A DNA stretch of 33,389 nt from an uncultured Actinomycetes bacterium (GCA_937927725.1 CALBSE010000067.1:1-33389), one strand, 5' to 3'. Counted from the first letter of the stretch, positions 1-8,290 are shown. The notes: a model not told the origin generated them from the sequence alone. Made by a program: numbers and translations.

Positions 1-761
1 CGAGCGTTGAACTCACGACCGAGTTCGTCGATACCGTCGAGTTCCACAATGAGCGGAAAGCCTTCGCCGTCGCGCTCGATGACTCGACGCTCTCCAGACT
101 TCAGCTTCGCCCACTCTCCGTCGCGCATGTACGAACCATGAATGGCGATTGCGCCGGTGCCGAAGTCCATGGTGATTGCATGGAACGCGTGTGAGTCTGA
201 TGCAGTTGCGTAGCTGTAGCCACCGCGCATCGTCGATCCTCCATGGATGCCTTGCCCAAACTGCGGGCGCGGACCCCATGACCGATCACGAAATCCATAG
301 GCTTCGACGGGAATGGTCTCGCCGTGCAGGACGATCGTCCCCTGATAGCGACAGGGCTGATCGACATGTGATTCGCCCAACATGTTGGGGGCAACGATTC
401 CGGTGACAATGAGGTCAACGTGGATTTCGTCGCCACCGTCGGGATCGTCATATCGAACTCGCCACTTCTTTTGAGGTTCCAAACATTCGTAACGAATGCC
501 ATTGGCAAGTGTGAGGTCGGTCAGTTTCTGGTCAACAAGTGGAAGGTGCCAGAACTGCTTTGCATACACACAGGTTTCAGGCCGTTCATTACGGCCGTCC
601 CAGAAGAAGGCACCGCCAGCAGCAACACCTTGATTCGTTTTGAAATAGGGATAGAGCTGACCCGAAAGGTTGCGTTCGGGAACCGCAAACGTAAACCAAC
701 AGGTTTCGGTCCACTCGGGATCGTCGGATGTCGGCGGATGAAACTCGTCGTCGGGATGCAT
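1..761 (-). CDS. CrtC/AttH-like (DUF7064/7065-type) protein, C-terminus cut by window edge
   Basis: At least 253 residues are readable from an ATG at 761; the C-terminus lies beyond base 1. The protein begins MHPDDEFHPP and is rich in Trp, Tyr and Gly. It contains the segment YGFRDRSWGPRP (about residue 155), which resembles the D-R/H-SWG-R signature of lipocalin-like proteins related to carotenoid 1,2-hydratase (CrtC) and AttH, often annotated DUF7064/DUF7065 in actinobacteria. Alternating strand patterns with no signal peptide suggest a cytoplasmic beta-barrel binding protein or hydratase; the substrate is unknown. The start lies 5 nt after the stop of the SDR at 767-1570, so the two form an operon. 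The family call is from memory of the motif, not from a search. Confidence 0.7.
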   Translation of the reverse strand, partial: MHPDDEFHPPTSDDPEWTETCWFTFAVPERNLSGQLYPYFKTNQGVAAGGAFFWDGRNERPETCVYAKQFWHLPLVDQKLTDLTLANGIRYECLEPQKKWRVRYDDPDGGDEIHVDLIVTGIVAPNMLGESHVDQPCRYQGTIVLHGETIPVEAYGFRDRSWGPRPQFGQGIHGGSTMRGGYSYATASDSHAFHAITMDFGTGAIAIHGSYMRDGEWAKLKSGERRVIERDGEGFPLIVELDGIDELGREFNA

Positions 762-766
762 AACGA

Positions 767-1570
767 TCAGCTGAATGCCAGGCCAGTGACCATTGCTGAG
801 CTCAGGCCGCTGTCAACGTGGAGGTTCTCGCCATTGATGAATGCGGCGGCATCGCTTCCCATGAACGCAAGCGATGGAGCGATGTCGGTTGCGACCGCCA
901 TGCGGCCATTGCCCTGCACGCCAACGGCCCAGTTGATTGCGTCTTCACCCATAGAGACCTTGAAGTCAGCCATAAGGGGCGTGTCGACCGGAGCGGGGCA
1001 AATGCTGTTGATACGAACGCCATTTCGAATTGACGAATACGAGCGTCGCATCACGTAGACCTGCATACACATCTTCGAGAAGGCATACACGTCGTTCACG
1101 ACCTCGGGATGCGCGTCGCACCAATTGAGGAAAGCATCCCAGTCGGCAATTTCGAGAAGCTCGGTGATCTCGGCGACCTGAGCGGGCCACCCGTTGCCGG
1201 CCATCGAGGCGGTGTAGACGATCGTGCCGCCCTTGGTGATGCGATCGATGAGGCCATCGGTAAGCCGACGCGATGCTGCGACATTGACCGCCATGCAGGT
1301 GCGGACACCAGCGTTTGCGGCAACACCTGCGTTCGAGAACAGGACGTCGATAGGACCTTCGATCTGAGCGATCGCAGCATCAATCGATGCCGGATCAGCG
1401 AGGTTTGTTTCGATGAATGTGTCGCAACGACCCGTGGGTTTCTTGATGTCGAGGATCGTGAGGTGCTCAACACCAAGCTCATCGAGCAACTCGGCGAGCG
1501 CCGCACCAATACCCGTTGCTCCGCCAGTGAGAACAACGCGCTTGCCGGCATAACTGAACAGGTTTGTCAT
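767..1570 (-). CDS. Short-chain dehydrogenase/reductase, 3-alpha-hydroxysteroid dehydrogenase/carbonyl reductase-like
   Basis: A 267-residue NAD(P)-dependent SDR. The Rossmann glycine motif TGGATGIG is at residues 15-22, NAG at 80-82, the catalytic Ser at 122 and Tyr-x3-Lys at 162-166 (YAFSK). The Ser-to-Tyr distance of about 40 residues is much longer than in classical SDRs. It matches the inserted helical segment known from Comamonas 3-alpha-hydroxysteroid dehydrogenase/carbonyl reductase and coniferyl-alcohol dehydrogenase relatives. It probably oxidises or reduces a bulky hydrophobic alcohol or ketone. It is first gene of a two-gene operon with the CrtC-like gene and has a near-consensus promoter at 1621-1649. 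The exact substrate cannot be told from sequence. Confidence 0.85.
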   Translation of the reverse strand: MTNLFSYAGKRVVLTGGATGIGAALAELLDELGVEHLTILDIKKPTGRCDTFIETNLADPASIDAAIAQIEGPIDVLFSNAGVAANAGVRTCMAVNVAASRRLTDGLIDRITKGGTIVYTASMAGNGWPAQVAEITELLEIADWDAFLNWCDAHPEVVNDVYAFSKMCMQVYVMRRSYSSIRNGVRINSICPAPVDTPLMADFKVSMGEDAINWAVGVQGNGRMAVATDIAPSLAFMGSDAAAFINGENLHVDSGLSSAMVTGLAFS

Positions 1571-1593
1571 GGAATCGAGCCCCCGGGATGAAT

Positions 1594-1611
1594 GGCCGCC
1601 ACCCGGCGGCC
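1594..1611 (-). other. Perfect hairpin in the SDR 5' leader
   Basis: GGCCGCC-GGGT-GGCGGCC on the minus strand gives a 7-bp GC-only stem with a 4-nt loop. It lies between the predicted promoter at 1621-1649 and the SDR start at 1570, so it would form near the 5' end of that mRNA. No T-tract follows, so it is not a normal terminator. It could stabilise the message or be chance. Confidence 0.45.
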
Positions 1612-1620
1612 TCTCCAGCG

Positions 1621-1649
1621 AACCTACGAGTGGCCGGGAAAAGTGTCAA
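1621..1649 (-). promoter_or_regulatory. Near-consensus sigma70-type promoter for the SDR operon
   Basis: Reading the minus strand, TTGACA (1649-1644) is followed by exactly 17 nt and then TAGGTT (1626-1621), which fits the actinobacterial TANNNT -10 box. Transcription would start near 1614, about 45 nt before the SDR ATG at 1570. The site lies in the 88-bp gap shared with the divergent dioxygenase gene, so one regulator could act on both. Confidence 0.65.
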
Positions 1650-1658
1650 CATCAACGC

Positions 1659-2477
1659 ATGCAGATTCGTCGGCTTACCCCCGCCCTTGGAGCAGAAATC
1701 ACCGGGCTCGATCTCAGCAGCGATTTCGATGACGAGACCCTCAATGCGGTGCACACTGCGCTCGTTGAGAACCAGGTTTTGGTGATCCCCGCTCCCGACC
1801 TCACTCCCGAACAGCACATGGCACTCGGACGTCGAATTGGCGAGATCGAAATCCACGCGTTCTTCCCTAACCTCGGGCCGGGCCTCGAACACGTCAGCGT
1901 TCTCGACTCTGATGAAGGAAACACCGCATCGATGTGGCACACCGATGAGACGTTCCTTCCCCATCCCCCAATGGGAACCCTCACTCATGCGAAGACGCTT
2001 CCCGACGTGGGAGGCGACACGATGTTTGCTTCGACAACTGCCGCCTACGAAGCCCTGTCCCCAAACATGAAGCAGTATCTCGAAGGCCTCACCGCGGTTC
2101 ACGATCTCAGCCGGACCACAGAACTTCGGTACCGCTTCGGCGGAGCCTCATCGCAGCAATATGCCGATGCAATCGCTCAAGACCGTCGCACCGCTCACCC
2201 CGTCGTCCGGGTGCACCCGGAAACTGGCGCCAAGGGCCTCTTCGTCAACCCGACCTACACCCGCCACATCGTTGGCCTACCTCCCGAGGAAAGCGATGCC
2301 GTCCTCGCGTTCCTGTTTCAGCATTCGATTAAGGAGCACTTCACCTATCGCCACCACTGGCGAGAAGGCGACCTGCTCATGTGGGACAACCGCTCCACGA
2401 TGCACCGTGTCCTCAACGATTTCCCCGGTCGCCGACTGATGTACCGGGTCTCTGTCGTGGGTTCGGCCGAGCGCTGA
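1659..2477 (+). CDS. TfdA/TauD-family Fe(II)/2-oxoglutarate-dependent dioxygenase
   Basis: A 272-residue non-haem iron dioxygenase. The iron-binding facial triad is visible as H94-x-D96 in MWHTDETF and H249 in MHRVL, with R259/R263 placed to bind the 2-oxoglutarate carboxylate. Length fits the TfdA/TauD family (about 270-300). Family members hydroxylate taurine, 2,4-D, alpha-ketoglutarate-linked sulfonates and other small acids; the substrate here is not deducible. I chose the ATG at 1659 (MQIRRLTPALGAEI), where the family normally begins, over an in-frame start at 1569 that would overlap the divergent SDR. It faces away from the SDR across an 88-bp gap. Confidence 0.87.
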   Translation: MQIRRLTPALGAEITGLDLSSDFDDETLNAVHTALVENQVLVIPAPDLTPEQHMALGRRIGEIEIHAFFPNLGPGLEHVSVLDSDEGNTASMWHTDETFLPHPPMGTLTHAKTLPDVGGDTMFASTTAAYEALSPNMKQYLEGLTAVHDLSRTTELRYRFGGASSQQYADAIAQDRRTAHPVVRVHPETGAKGLFVNPTYTRHIVGLPPEESDAVLAFLFQHSIKEHFTYRHHWREGDLLMWDNRSTMHRVLNDFPGRRLMYRVSVVGSAER

Positions 2478-2561
2478 TCGCCGCATTTCCTTCGATCTCG
2501 AACGGCTAGTTTCATTCCCCACAGGGGGGCGATTCGCCCGTGTTCGAAAGTGAAGGATCTC

Positions 2562-3386
2562 ATGGCATATCCACTCGATGTTGGCGGCCTTAACGACTAT
2601 CCGATGAAGGTCGGATCGATGCTCCTCACCATGGTTGATCCCAACCCTGGTTTCGAGTCCGCCTACAACCGTTGGTACGAGCGCGATCACTTCTACGCAG
2701 GCTGCATGGTCGCGCCGCATCAGATGTCGGGTTCGCGCTGGGTTGCACCACGAAGCCTGAAGGATCTTCGCTGGCCAGACGGCGACACCGCCGTTGCCAA
2801 CCCCACCGATGCCGGCTCCTACGTCGCGATCTACTGGATCGAAGGCGGACACCACGATGATTGGAACAATTGGAGCACCGAACGCGTCACGTGGCTCTAC
2901 ACCAACAACCGCGGCTTCCCCGAGCGCAAGCACACCCACACCAACCTGTTCGACTACATCGGTGCTGCAAACCGTGATGCGGACGGCGTGCCTGTCGATG
3001 TTGCACTCGACAGCGCGTACGACGGCATTTTCACGGTCTTCTTCGACGCCCGCGAAGGCAACAGCGCAAAGAGCGTCCACGCCGACCTCGAGAAGTCCGG
3101 CGCGTACGCCGAACTGATGACCGGTTCTGACATCGAAATCGTTTCGTCATGGCAACCGGTGGCAACGCCAGCAGCCGATCAACCGATGGACCTCGGCACC
3201 CCTGCAGGCGGACCCGAGCGTCTCGTACAGGTGATCTTCGTTCGTGGCGATGTCTCCAAGTCGCTCGACCGCATGAAGACCTACACCGATGCCGTTGCCG
3301 CTGCCGGTCTTGCTGATGTGCACCTCGTTGCACCGTTCTTCCGCACCGTTGTCGGAACGGACACCTACGTCAACGAACTGTGGTGA
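2562..3386 (+). CDS. Conserved hypothetical protein, possible duplicated EthD-like alpha/beta barrel
   Basis: A 274-residue protein I do not recognise with confidence. Two segments start with a hydrophobic strand (VGSMLLTMVDPN near residue 17 and RLVQVIFVRGD near residue 224). The first continues FESAYNRWYERDHFYAGCM, which resembles the N-x-W-Y-x-x-H helix of EthD-like dimeric alpha/beta-barrel proteins, so it may hold two such domains. It is rich in Trp, Tyr, His and Asp, soluble, with no signal peptide. ATG at 2562 is preceded by GAAGGA; an in-frame GTG at 2550 is less likely. It overlaps the downstream flavoprotein gene by 4 nt (GTGA), indicating translational coupling and a shared pathway. 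Confidence 0.72.
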   Translation: MAYPLDVGGLNDYPMKVGSMLLTMVDPNPGFESAYNRWYERDHFYAGCMVAPHQMSGSRWVAPRSLKDLRWPDGDTAVANPTDAGSYVAIYWIEGGHHDDWNNWSTERVTWLYTNNRGFPERKHTHTNLFDYIGAANRDADGVPVDVALDSAYDGIFTVFFDAREGNSAKSVHADLEKSGAYAELMTGSDIEIVSSWQPVATPAADQPMDLGTPAGGPERLVQVIFVRGDVSKSLDRMKTYTDAVAAAGLADVHLVAPFFRTVVGTDTYVNELW

Positions 3387-4594
3387 GCGACGTGGCGGGA
3401 ACTCCTGACCCTTTTGCACCAGCGACGCTTGGCCCGCTGACACTGAAAAACCGGTTCATCAAAGCCGCAACGTTTGAAGGCGTAACGCCCGAGGGCCTGG
3501 TCACTCAAGAACTCATCGATTACCACCTGCGCCCCGTGCGCGGTGGAGTCGCAATGACGACGCTTGCGTACTTGGCTGTTGCCCCCGAAGGCCGCACTGA
3601 CGGTGGCTGCATGTTGCTGCGTCCGGCCGCAGTCCCGGGGCTCAAAAAGTTCGTCGACACGATGCACGACGAAGGCGCGTTGGTTGCGGGTCAGATTGGC
3701 CATGCCGGGCCAGTAGCGAACGCAAAGAAGAACGGCGTTCCGTCTCTTGCCGCCAGCAGGATGATGAACCCCATCAACGGCAAGATCACTCGTTCGATCA
3801 CGCCAAACCAAATCGATCGGGTGATCAACGATTACGCCATCGGAGCGCAGCTCATGGCCGAGGCCGGATTCGATTCCATCGAAATCCATCTCGCCCACAA
3901 CTACTTGTTGTCGTCGTTTCTCAGCCCCAAGTTCAACAAGCGCAAGGACGAATGGAACGGCTCGCTTGAAAACCGCGCCCGGTTCGCCCGCAACGTAATT
4001 GCGGCGGTCCGCGATGCCGCACCCGTACACATGGCCGTCACCGCCAAGATCAGCCTCAACGACGGCGTTCCGGGCGGATTCAGGCCCCCCGAGAGCACCG
4101 CTTTCGCCAAGTTGCTGCAGGACGACGGACACTTGGATGCACTTGAGATGACCGGTGGTTCCTCGCTGGCGAACCCGATCTACCTCTTTAAGGGAGATGC
4201 CCCTCGCGAAGAGTTCGCCAAGGTGCTTCCGTTCCCGATGGCGCTCGGATTCAAACTCTTCGGCAAGAAGTTCATGCCCTCGTATCCGTTCGAAGAGGCG
4301 TACTTCCGCCCGATGGCGCTCGACGTGCGCGCTGCACTCGATATGCCGCTCATCTTCCTCGGGGGAATCAACAACCTCGCAACGGTGCAACAAGCAATGG
4401 CCGATGGCTTCGACTTCGTCGCCATGGGCCGCGCCGTCTTGCGCGAACCCGACCTCATCAAGCGGATGCAGGACGGCACCCAAACCGAGGGAAACTGCAT
4501 CCACTGCAACAAGTGCATGGTGTCGATCTATAGCGGCAGCCGTTGCGTGGTCGACAACCCCGACCCAATCATTGCGTCGACTCCCATCGCATGA
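3383..4594 (+). CDS. Old Yellow Enzyme family NADH:flavin oxidoreductase
   Basis: A 403-residue FMN-dependent TIM-barrel reductase. Family landmarks are the N-terminal PATLGPLTLKNRFIKAAT, QIGHAG (about residue 111), the substrate-binding H-x2-N motif in EIHLAHNYLLSSFLSP, and the FMN-phosphate region FLGGIN followed by MGRAVLREPD. Such enzymes reduce activated C=C bonds of enones or dienoyl compounds. Close to the C-terminus is a cysteine cluster, CIHCNKC plus a further Cys nine residues on; it resembles but does not match the CxxCxxxC iron-sulphur motif of the 2,4-dienoyl-CoA reductase branch. The GTG at 3383 overlaps the previous stop (GTGA), and its own stop overlaps the next ATG (ATGA). 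Confidence 0.9.
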   Translation: MSDVAGTPDPFAPATLGPLTLKNRFIKAATFEGVTPEGLVTQELIDYHLRPVRGGVAMTTLAYLAVAPEGRTDGGCMLLRPAAVPGLKKFVDTMHDEGALVAGQIGHAGPVANAKKNGVPSLAASRMMNPINGKITRSITPNQIDRVINDYAIGAQLMAEAGFDSIEIHLAHNYLLSSFLSPKFNKRKDEWNGSLENRARFARNVIAAVRDAAPVHMAVTAKISLNDGVPGGFRPPESTAFAKLLQDDGHLDALEMTGGSSLANPIYLFKGDAPREEFAKVLPFPMALGFKLFGKKFMPSYPFEEAYFRPMALDVRAALDMPLIFLGGINNLATVQQAMADGFDFVAMGRAVLREPDLIKRMQDGTQTEGNCIHCNKCMVSIYSGSRCVVDNPDPIIASTPIA

Positions 4595-5649
4595 ACCCCG
4601 AGCAGGTCGCCGAGGCCGTTCCAGTTGAGTCGCTCGCTGGGTGGATTCGCGACAACGTCTCTACAGCGAGCGGACCGATCACGGTTTCGCATCTGTCCGG
4701 AGGTTCTTCGAATCTCACGTTCCGCGTTCAAGACGATGCCAACGATTGGGTGTTGCGTCGCCCGCCCGTTGGTGCCTTCCTTGCCACTGCCAACGACATG
4801 GGTCGCGAATACCGAGTTCAAACCGGACTTCAAAACACCGACGTACCGGTTCCACGAACGGTTGCAATGTGCGAAGACGATTCGGTCATCAGCGTTCCGT
4901 TCTATTTGATGGACTTCGTTGACGGCATCGTCTATTCCGATACCGATCAAGTTGCTCACTTGAACGAAGCCCAGGCGCTTGGCGCGAGCAACGAACTCAT
5001 CGACGTTCTTGCACGATTACATGCCGTTGATTTCGAAGCAGTTGGTCTGGGACAACTCGGTAAGCCCGCTGGCTTCCTTGAACGCCAGGTCAATCGCTGG
5101 TGCACCCAGTGGGAGAAGTCCAAGCAGCGCGAGCTTCCCGCCGTTGACGAGGTTGCCGCTCGACTCAAGCGTTCAATCCCCGCCCAAACCGATGCATCAA
5201 TCGTTCACGGCGACTACTCGTTCAACAACACCATGTGGAGTCGTACCGATCCGACCAAGATGGTGGCGGTTCTCGACTGGGAGATGTCGACTCTCGGCGA
5301 CCCACTCACCGACCTCGGCATGGTCAGCGTCTACTGGGGCGAGGCCGGTGCACTCATGTGGCGCAGTCGCTCTCCGCAGCCACATCGTCTCAACTCCGGG
5401 TTCCCCACAGGCGAACACTTGCTGACCCGCTACGAGGCCACGAGTGGCCGCTCAATCCGAGACATCGATGTCTATCGGGTTCTCGCCGTATTCAAGTTGT
5501 CGATCATCACCGAGGGCGCGTTAGCCCGCATTAGGGCAACTCGTCCGGGCGAAGACACCACGGGAACCGAGAACACCATCGCCGAGTTAGCTGAACTGGC
5601 GCTTGAGATGGCCAACGCTTCATCAGTCGCGTCGCTCCGCGGCGCATAA
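4591..5649 (+). CDS. APH-like phosphotransferase (ACAD10/11-type kinase domain)
   Basis: A 352-residue aminoglycoside-phosphotransferase-fold protein. The Brenner motif H206-G-D208 with N213 (VHGDYSFNN) and the metal-binding D229-W-E (VLDWEMSTLGDP) are intact, as is an N-terminal glycine loop (SGGSSNLTF). This branch resembles the kinase part of ACAD10/ACAD11 and mycobacterial homologues near acyl-CoA dehydrogenases, where it phosphorylates 4-hydroxyacyl-CoAs for degradation. That would fit a catabolic role here, but no acyl-CoA dehydrogenase is in the window. ATG 4591 overlaps the preceding stop by 4 nt. It is last in the overlapping set 2562-5649 and ends 10 bp from a convergent gene. Confidence 0.85.
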   Translation: MNPEQVAEAVPVESLAGWIRDNVSTASGPITVSHLSGGSSNLTFRVQDDANDWVLRRPPVGAFLATANDMGREYRVQTGLQNTDVPVPRTVAMCEDDSVISVPFYLMDFVDGIVYSDTDQVAHLNEAQALGASNELIDVLARLHAVDFEAVGLGQLGKPAGFLERQVNRWCTQWEKSKQRELPAVDEVAARLKRSIPAQTDASIVHGDYSFNNTMWSRTDPTKMVAVLDWEMSTLGDPLTDLGMVSVYWGEAGALMWRSRSPQPHRLNSGFPTGEHLLTRYEATSGRSIRDIDVYRVLAVFKLSIITEGALARIRATRPGEDTTGTENTIAELAELALEMANASSVASLRGA

Positions 5650-5659
5650 CGATCCAGCG

Positions 5660-6112
5660 CTAAAGAATCGGGAAGACCTCGGTGAACTCGACCTGGAGTT
5701 CACGCGTGGCGATTCGCCAGCCTTCTGGCAATCGGACGTAGTCGTCGAGATAACGAATGTTCATCACGTAGTTCTCGCGAGCTTCCGGAGCGCCACCTTC
5801 AACGGGACGGACGTGGGTTGCCCGGCAATAAGTCTCGCCACTGGCAACATCGCCGTTGAGCACGACGTAGTGGTTACTGACGGAATGCATTGTGACGTCG
5901 TAACGAGACAAACCCTTGATCGCTTCAGAAATCTCGGCGCGGCCAATGCGCTGACGAACGGGTTCGGGATTGCCGCGCTCGAAGATGCGCAGAACGCCAT
6001 CGGGAGCAAACAAACCAGCAAGACCTTCGTTGTCGATGCGATCAGCGAAACGGGCGTACTCGTCGACAATTGAACGGATGGCAAGCCGATCGGCGAGCTC
6101 GCTCTCGTTCAT
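5660..6112 (-). CDS. SnoaL-like / NTF2-fold protein
   Basis: A 150-residue protein of the size and pattern of SnoaL_4 (NTF2-like) domains: an N-terminal helix ELADRLAIRSIVDEYARFADR, then LAGLFAPDGVLRIF, a central MHSVSNHYVVLNGD strand pair and a C-terminal GWRIATREL strand. Members include polyketide cyclases, dehydratases and ketosteroid-isomerase-like enzymes; many catabolic clusters carry them as hydratases or isomerases. The start at 6112 (MNESELADRL) overlaps the upstream SDR stop as ATGA, so the two are translationally coupled. It converges on the phosphotransferase gene. The function is not resolvable further. Confidence 0.85.
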   Translation of the reverse strand: MNESELADRLAIRSIVDEYARFADRIDNEGLAGLFAPDGVLRIFERGNPEPVRQRIGRAEISEAIKGLSRYDVTMHSVSNHYVVLNGDVASGETYCRATHVRPVEGGAPEARENYVMNIRYLDDYVRLPEGWRIATRELQVEFTEVFPIL

Positions 6113-6966
6113 TGCGGAACCTGGAACGTCCAACCGGGAAGTAGACCAAGATCGGAACAAAGTTTCGGAGCGAAGATCCACTTGCCGAGGAACTTTTCCG
6201 CGGTTGGGTCAGTCGCCAACCACGCAACGACTTTGCCCGTCGCTTCTGCGGGTTCGCTTCCGTAGCCGCTGCTGTATTCATCGTCCGGCTTGGCCGCCTT
6301 GCGAGCCTCGGTTACGACATTGCCGGGATCAACGTTGAACGCTTTGATGCCCTGCGCTCGATATTCCGCATTCACGCCACCTGCAACTCGGCCGAACGCG
6401 GCTTTGGATGCCGAATAGAGAATGCCCCAGCCTCCCTCTCCGGGAGGACCAGCGGGATCGAGCCGAGCAGAACCCGAGACCATGTCGATAATCGTGCCGC
6501 CACCGGCAGCGAGCATGTGAGGAATCACCTGCTGAATAAGCAGGATCTGATTCATGAAGTTGCCAGCGAGAAGATTGGTCATCGACTCGATCGTGAGGTC
6601 GGTGATTCGATCGAGCGTGCCAACTCCGCGGAAGATCGCGTTGTTGAACAGCACATCGATACGACCCCATTCGGCCATAACGGTCGCCGGGAGTGCGGTG
6701 ACCGACGCGACGTCGATGAGATCCATGGGAACGATGAGGGCTCGCTGTCCGCGCTCTTCGATTTCCTGTGCAGTACGTTCGAGACTTCCGGGAACCGCGA
6801 GCGTTGTTTCTTCACGAACGGAATTGGGCTCGGCGACGCCTTCGCCCTCGCGAACCGTGCGCGCACTAACGACAACGTCGAAACCAGCTTCGGCGAGAGC
6901 GAGCGCTCCGGCTCGACCGATTCCGCGGCTTGCACCCGTGACAATGGCTACTGGCGAACTACCCAT
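6109..6966 (-). CDS. Short-chain dehydrogenase/reductase
   Basis: A 285-residue SDR with cofactor motif TGASRGIG at residues 10-17, NNA in DVLFNNAIFRG, a serine in DMVSGSA and catalytic YSASK. The interval after the cofactor motif is longer than usual and acidic. No second domain is visible. I start at ATG 6966, which has GGGGGAG six bases upstream; another ATG lies 15 bases earlier. It is followed directly by the coupled SnoaL-like gene, so both probably act on one substrate. It lies 40 bp downstream of the geranylgeranyl-reductase-type gene on the same strand. The substrate is unknown. Confidence 0.85.
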   Translation of the reverse strand: MGSSPVAIVTGASRGIGRAGALALAEAGFDVVVSARTVREGEGVAEPNSVREETTLAVPGSLERTAQEIEERGQRALIVPMDLIDVASVTALPATVMAEWGRIDVLFNNAIFRGVGTLDRITDLTIESMTNLLAGNFMNQILLIQQVIPHMLAAGGGTIIDMVSGSARLDPAGPPGEGGWGILYSASKAAFGRVAGGVNAEYRAQGIKAFNVDPGNVVTEARKAAKPDDEYSSGYGSEPAEATGKVVAWLATDPTAEKFLGKWIFAPKLCSDLGLLPGWTFQVPQ

Positions 6967-7006
6967 GACCGACTCCCCCATTCATCCCCTTGTGGGACTC
7001 CTGAAC

Positions 7007-8248
7007 CTACCCGACGGGAGTTGTCGACTTGTTCTTGCCTTTGGCGGAGGATCGAACCAGGAGTGGGTCGGCCAATGACAATGCCTTGCCGCCAATTGTG
7101 AGCGAACGGCCGGCCAAACCGGGGTGTTCCATATCAACCAGATTCGCCATGATGTCGAGCACGAGTTTCATTGTGAAGTTCGTTGATAACGCAATGCCGA
7201 GGAGGAACTGCAGAAGTTTTGGACGACCGATCAGCCACGCGAAACGCCGAGCAGTGGCAAAGAACGGGTCATACTCCGAACGCAACAAGGCTTGATAGGC
7301 CGCCCACGCAGTTCCGGGTTCGGTCAAGAAACATTCCGCAGCGTGCCGACCCGACTCGAGCGCGTAATCGATGCCTTCACCGTTGAACGGATTGACAAGC
7401 CCAGCTGCATCGCCAGCAACGACCCATCCGGGACCGCCGCGATGTTCAACATGCATTGGCAGTCGCCAGGCTTTCGGGCGTGCAACGAATTCACCGAGGC
7501 CCCACGACTCGCGCACCTGAGAGGTATACGCATCGAGCATCGTGTTGAGGTTGAGGTCGGAAAAGTTTTTCATCGTTGACAAGGCGCCAACTCCGATGTT
7601 CACGATTCCGTTGCCGGCAGGGAACACCCATCCGTAACCAGGAACGATGGAACCGTCGGGACCTTTAACGGTGAGGCAAGCCTCCATGTAGCGATCGTCT
7701 GCTCGAGAAGACGGAATGTAGGCACGAATCGCAAGTCCAAATGCTGACGAGGCAATACGGGTTGCACCAACAGCGCGTGCCGCTGGCGAACCAGCACCAG
7801 ATGCAATAACCGTGAGTTGCGCGCGAATCTTTTCGCCTTTGGAGATGACGCCAATCACTCGGTCGTCTTCGATCCAAGGTTCGGCTGGGGAGTTCTGGCG
7901 AAAATCAGCACCCGAATCGATCGCGGCTTGCATCACCATCGCGTCGAATTCGGCGCGGGGAGCAACAGCACCAACCGGCGGAAAGGCGCCATCGGGCCAC
8001 AAGACTTCACGAACTTTGCTACCGGCCTGCACGCGCAAACCATCGATGCGATGAAAGTGCTCAACATCAATACCGAGTCGACGGCACTCGGCGATCGCCC
8101 GCGGTGTCAGACCGTCTCCGCACGACTTGTCGCGACCCTGCGCGGCCTTTTCGAACAGTGCCACCGAAGCGCCGCCTCTCGCCGCCCACGCCGCAGCCGA
8201 TGAGCCTGCGGGACCGGCGCCGATCACGGCGATGTCGACCTGTTCCAT
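7007..8248 (-). CDS. Geranylgeranyl reductase family FAD-dependent oxidoreductase (menaquinone-reductase-like)
   Basis: A 413-residue flavoprotein. The FAD dinucleotide fold GAGPAGSSAA is at residues 10-19, KSCGDGLTPRA (about 42-52) matches the CGDGL segment of the family, and GWVVAGDAAGLVNPFNGEGIDYALESG (about 280) is its FAD-contacting GD motif. The family saturates isoprenoid chains; actinobacterial members include MenJ, which reduces a double bond of the menaquinone side chain, and archaeal-type geranylgeranyl reductases. Menaquinone modification at the membrane is the most likely role in an actinobacterium but is inferred. A hydrophobic stretch near residue 345-370 may give membrane contact. 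Confidence 0.88.
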   Translation of the reverse strand: MEQVDIAVIGAGPAGSSAAAWAARGGASVALFEKAAQGRDKSCGDGLTPRAIAECRRLGIDVEHFHRIDGLRVQAGSKVREVLWPDGAFPPVGAVAPRAEFDAMVMQAAIDSGADFRQNSPAEPWIEDDRVIGVISKGEKIRAQLTVIASGAGSPAARAVGATRIASSAFGLAIRAYIPSSRADDRYMEACLTVKGPDGSIVPGYGWVFPAGNGIVNIGVGALSTMKNFSDLNLNTMLDAYTSQVRESWGLGEFVARPKAWRLPMHVEHRGGPGWVVAGDAAGLVNPFNGEGIDYALESGRHAAECFLTEPGTAWAAYQALLRSEYDPFFATARRFAWLIGRPKLLQFLLGIALSTNFTMKLVLDIMANLVDMEHPGLAGRSLTIGGKALSLADPLLVRSSAKGKNKSTTPVG

Positions 8249-8290
8249 GCCTTGATTGTCTCGCGTCAGCGCCGCCCAGACCCCATCGGG

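Noticed and set aside
2277..3080. 267-codon minus-strand frame across the dioxygenase end and the 274-residue gene
   Set aside because: Crosses two well-supported plus-strand genes and has no motifs.
3365..4504. 379-codon minus-strand frame opposite the Old Yellow Enzyme gene
   Set aside because: Its translation has no domain pattern and is the antisense shadow of a clearly conserved flavoprotein frame; codon bias supports the plus strand.
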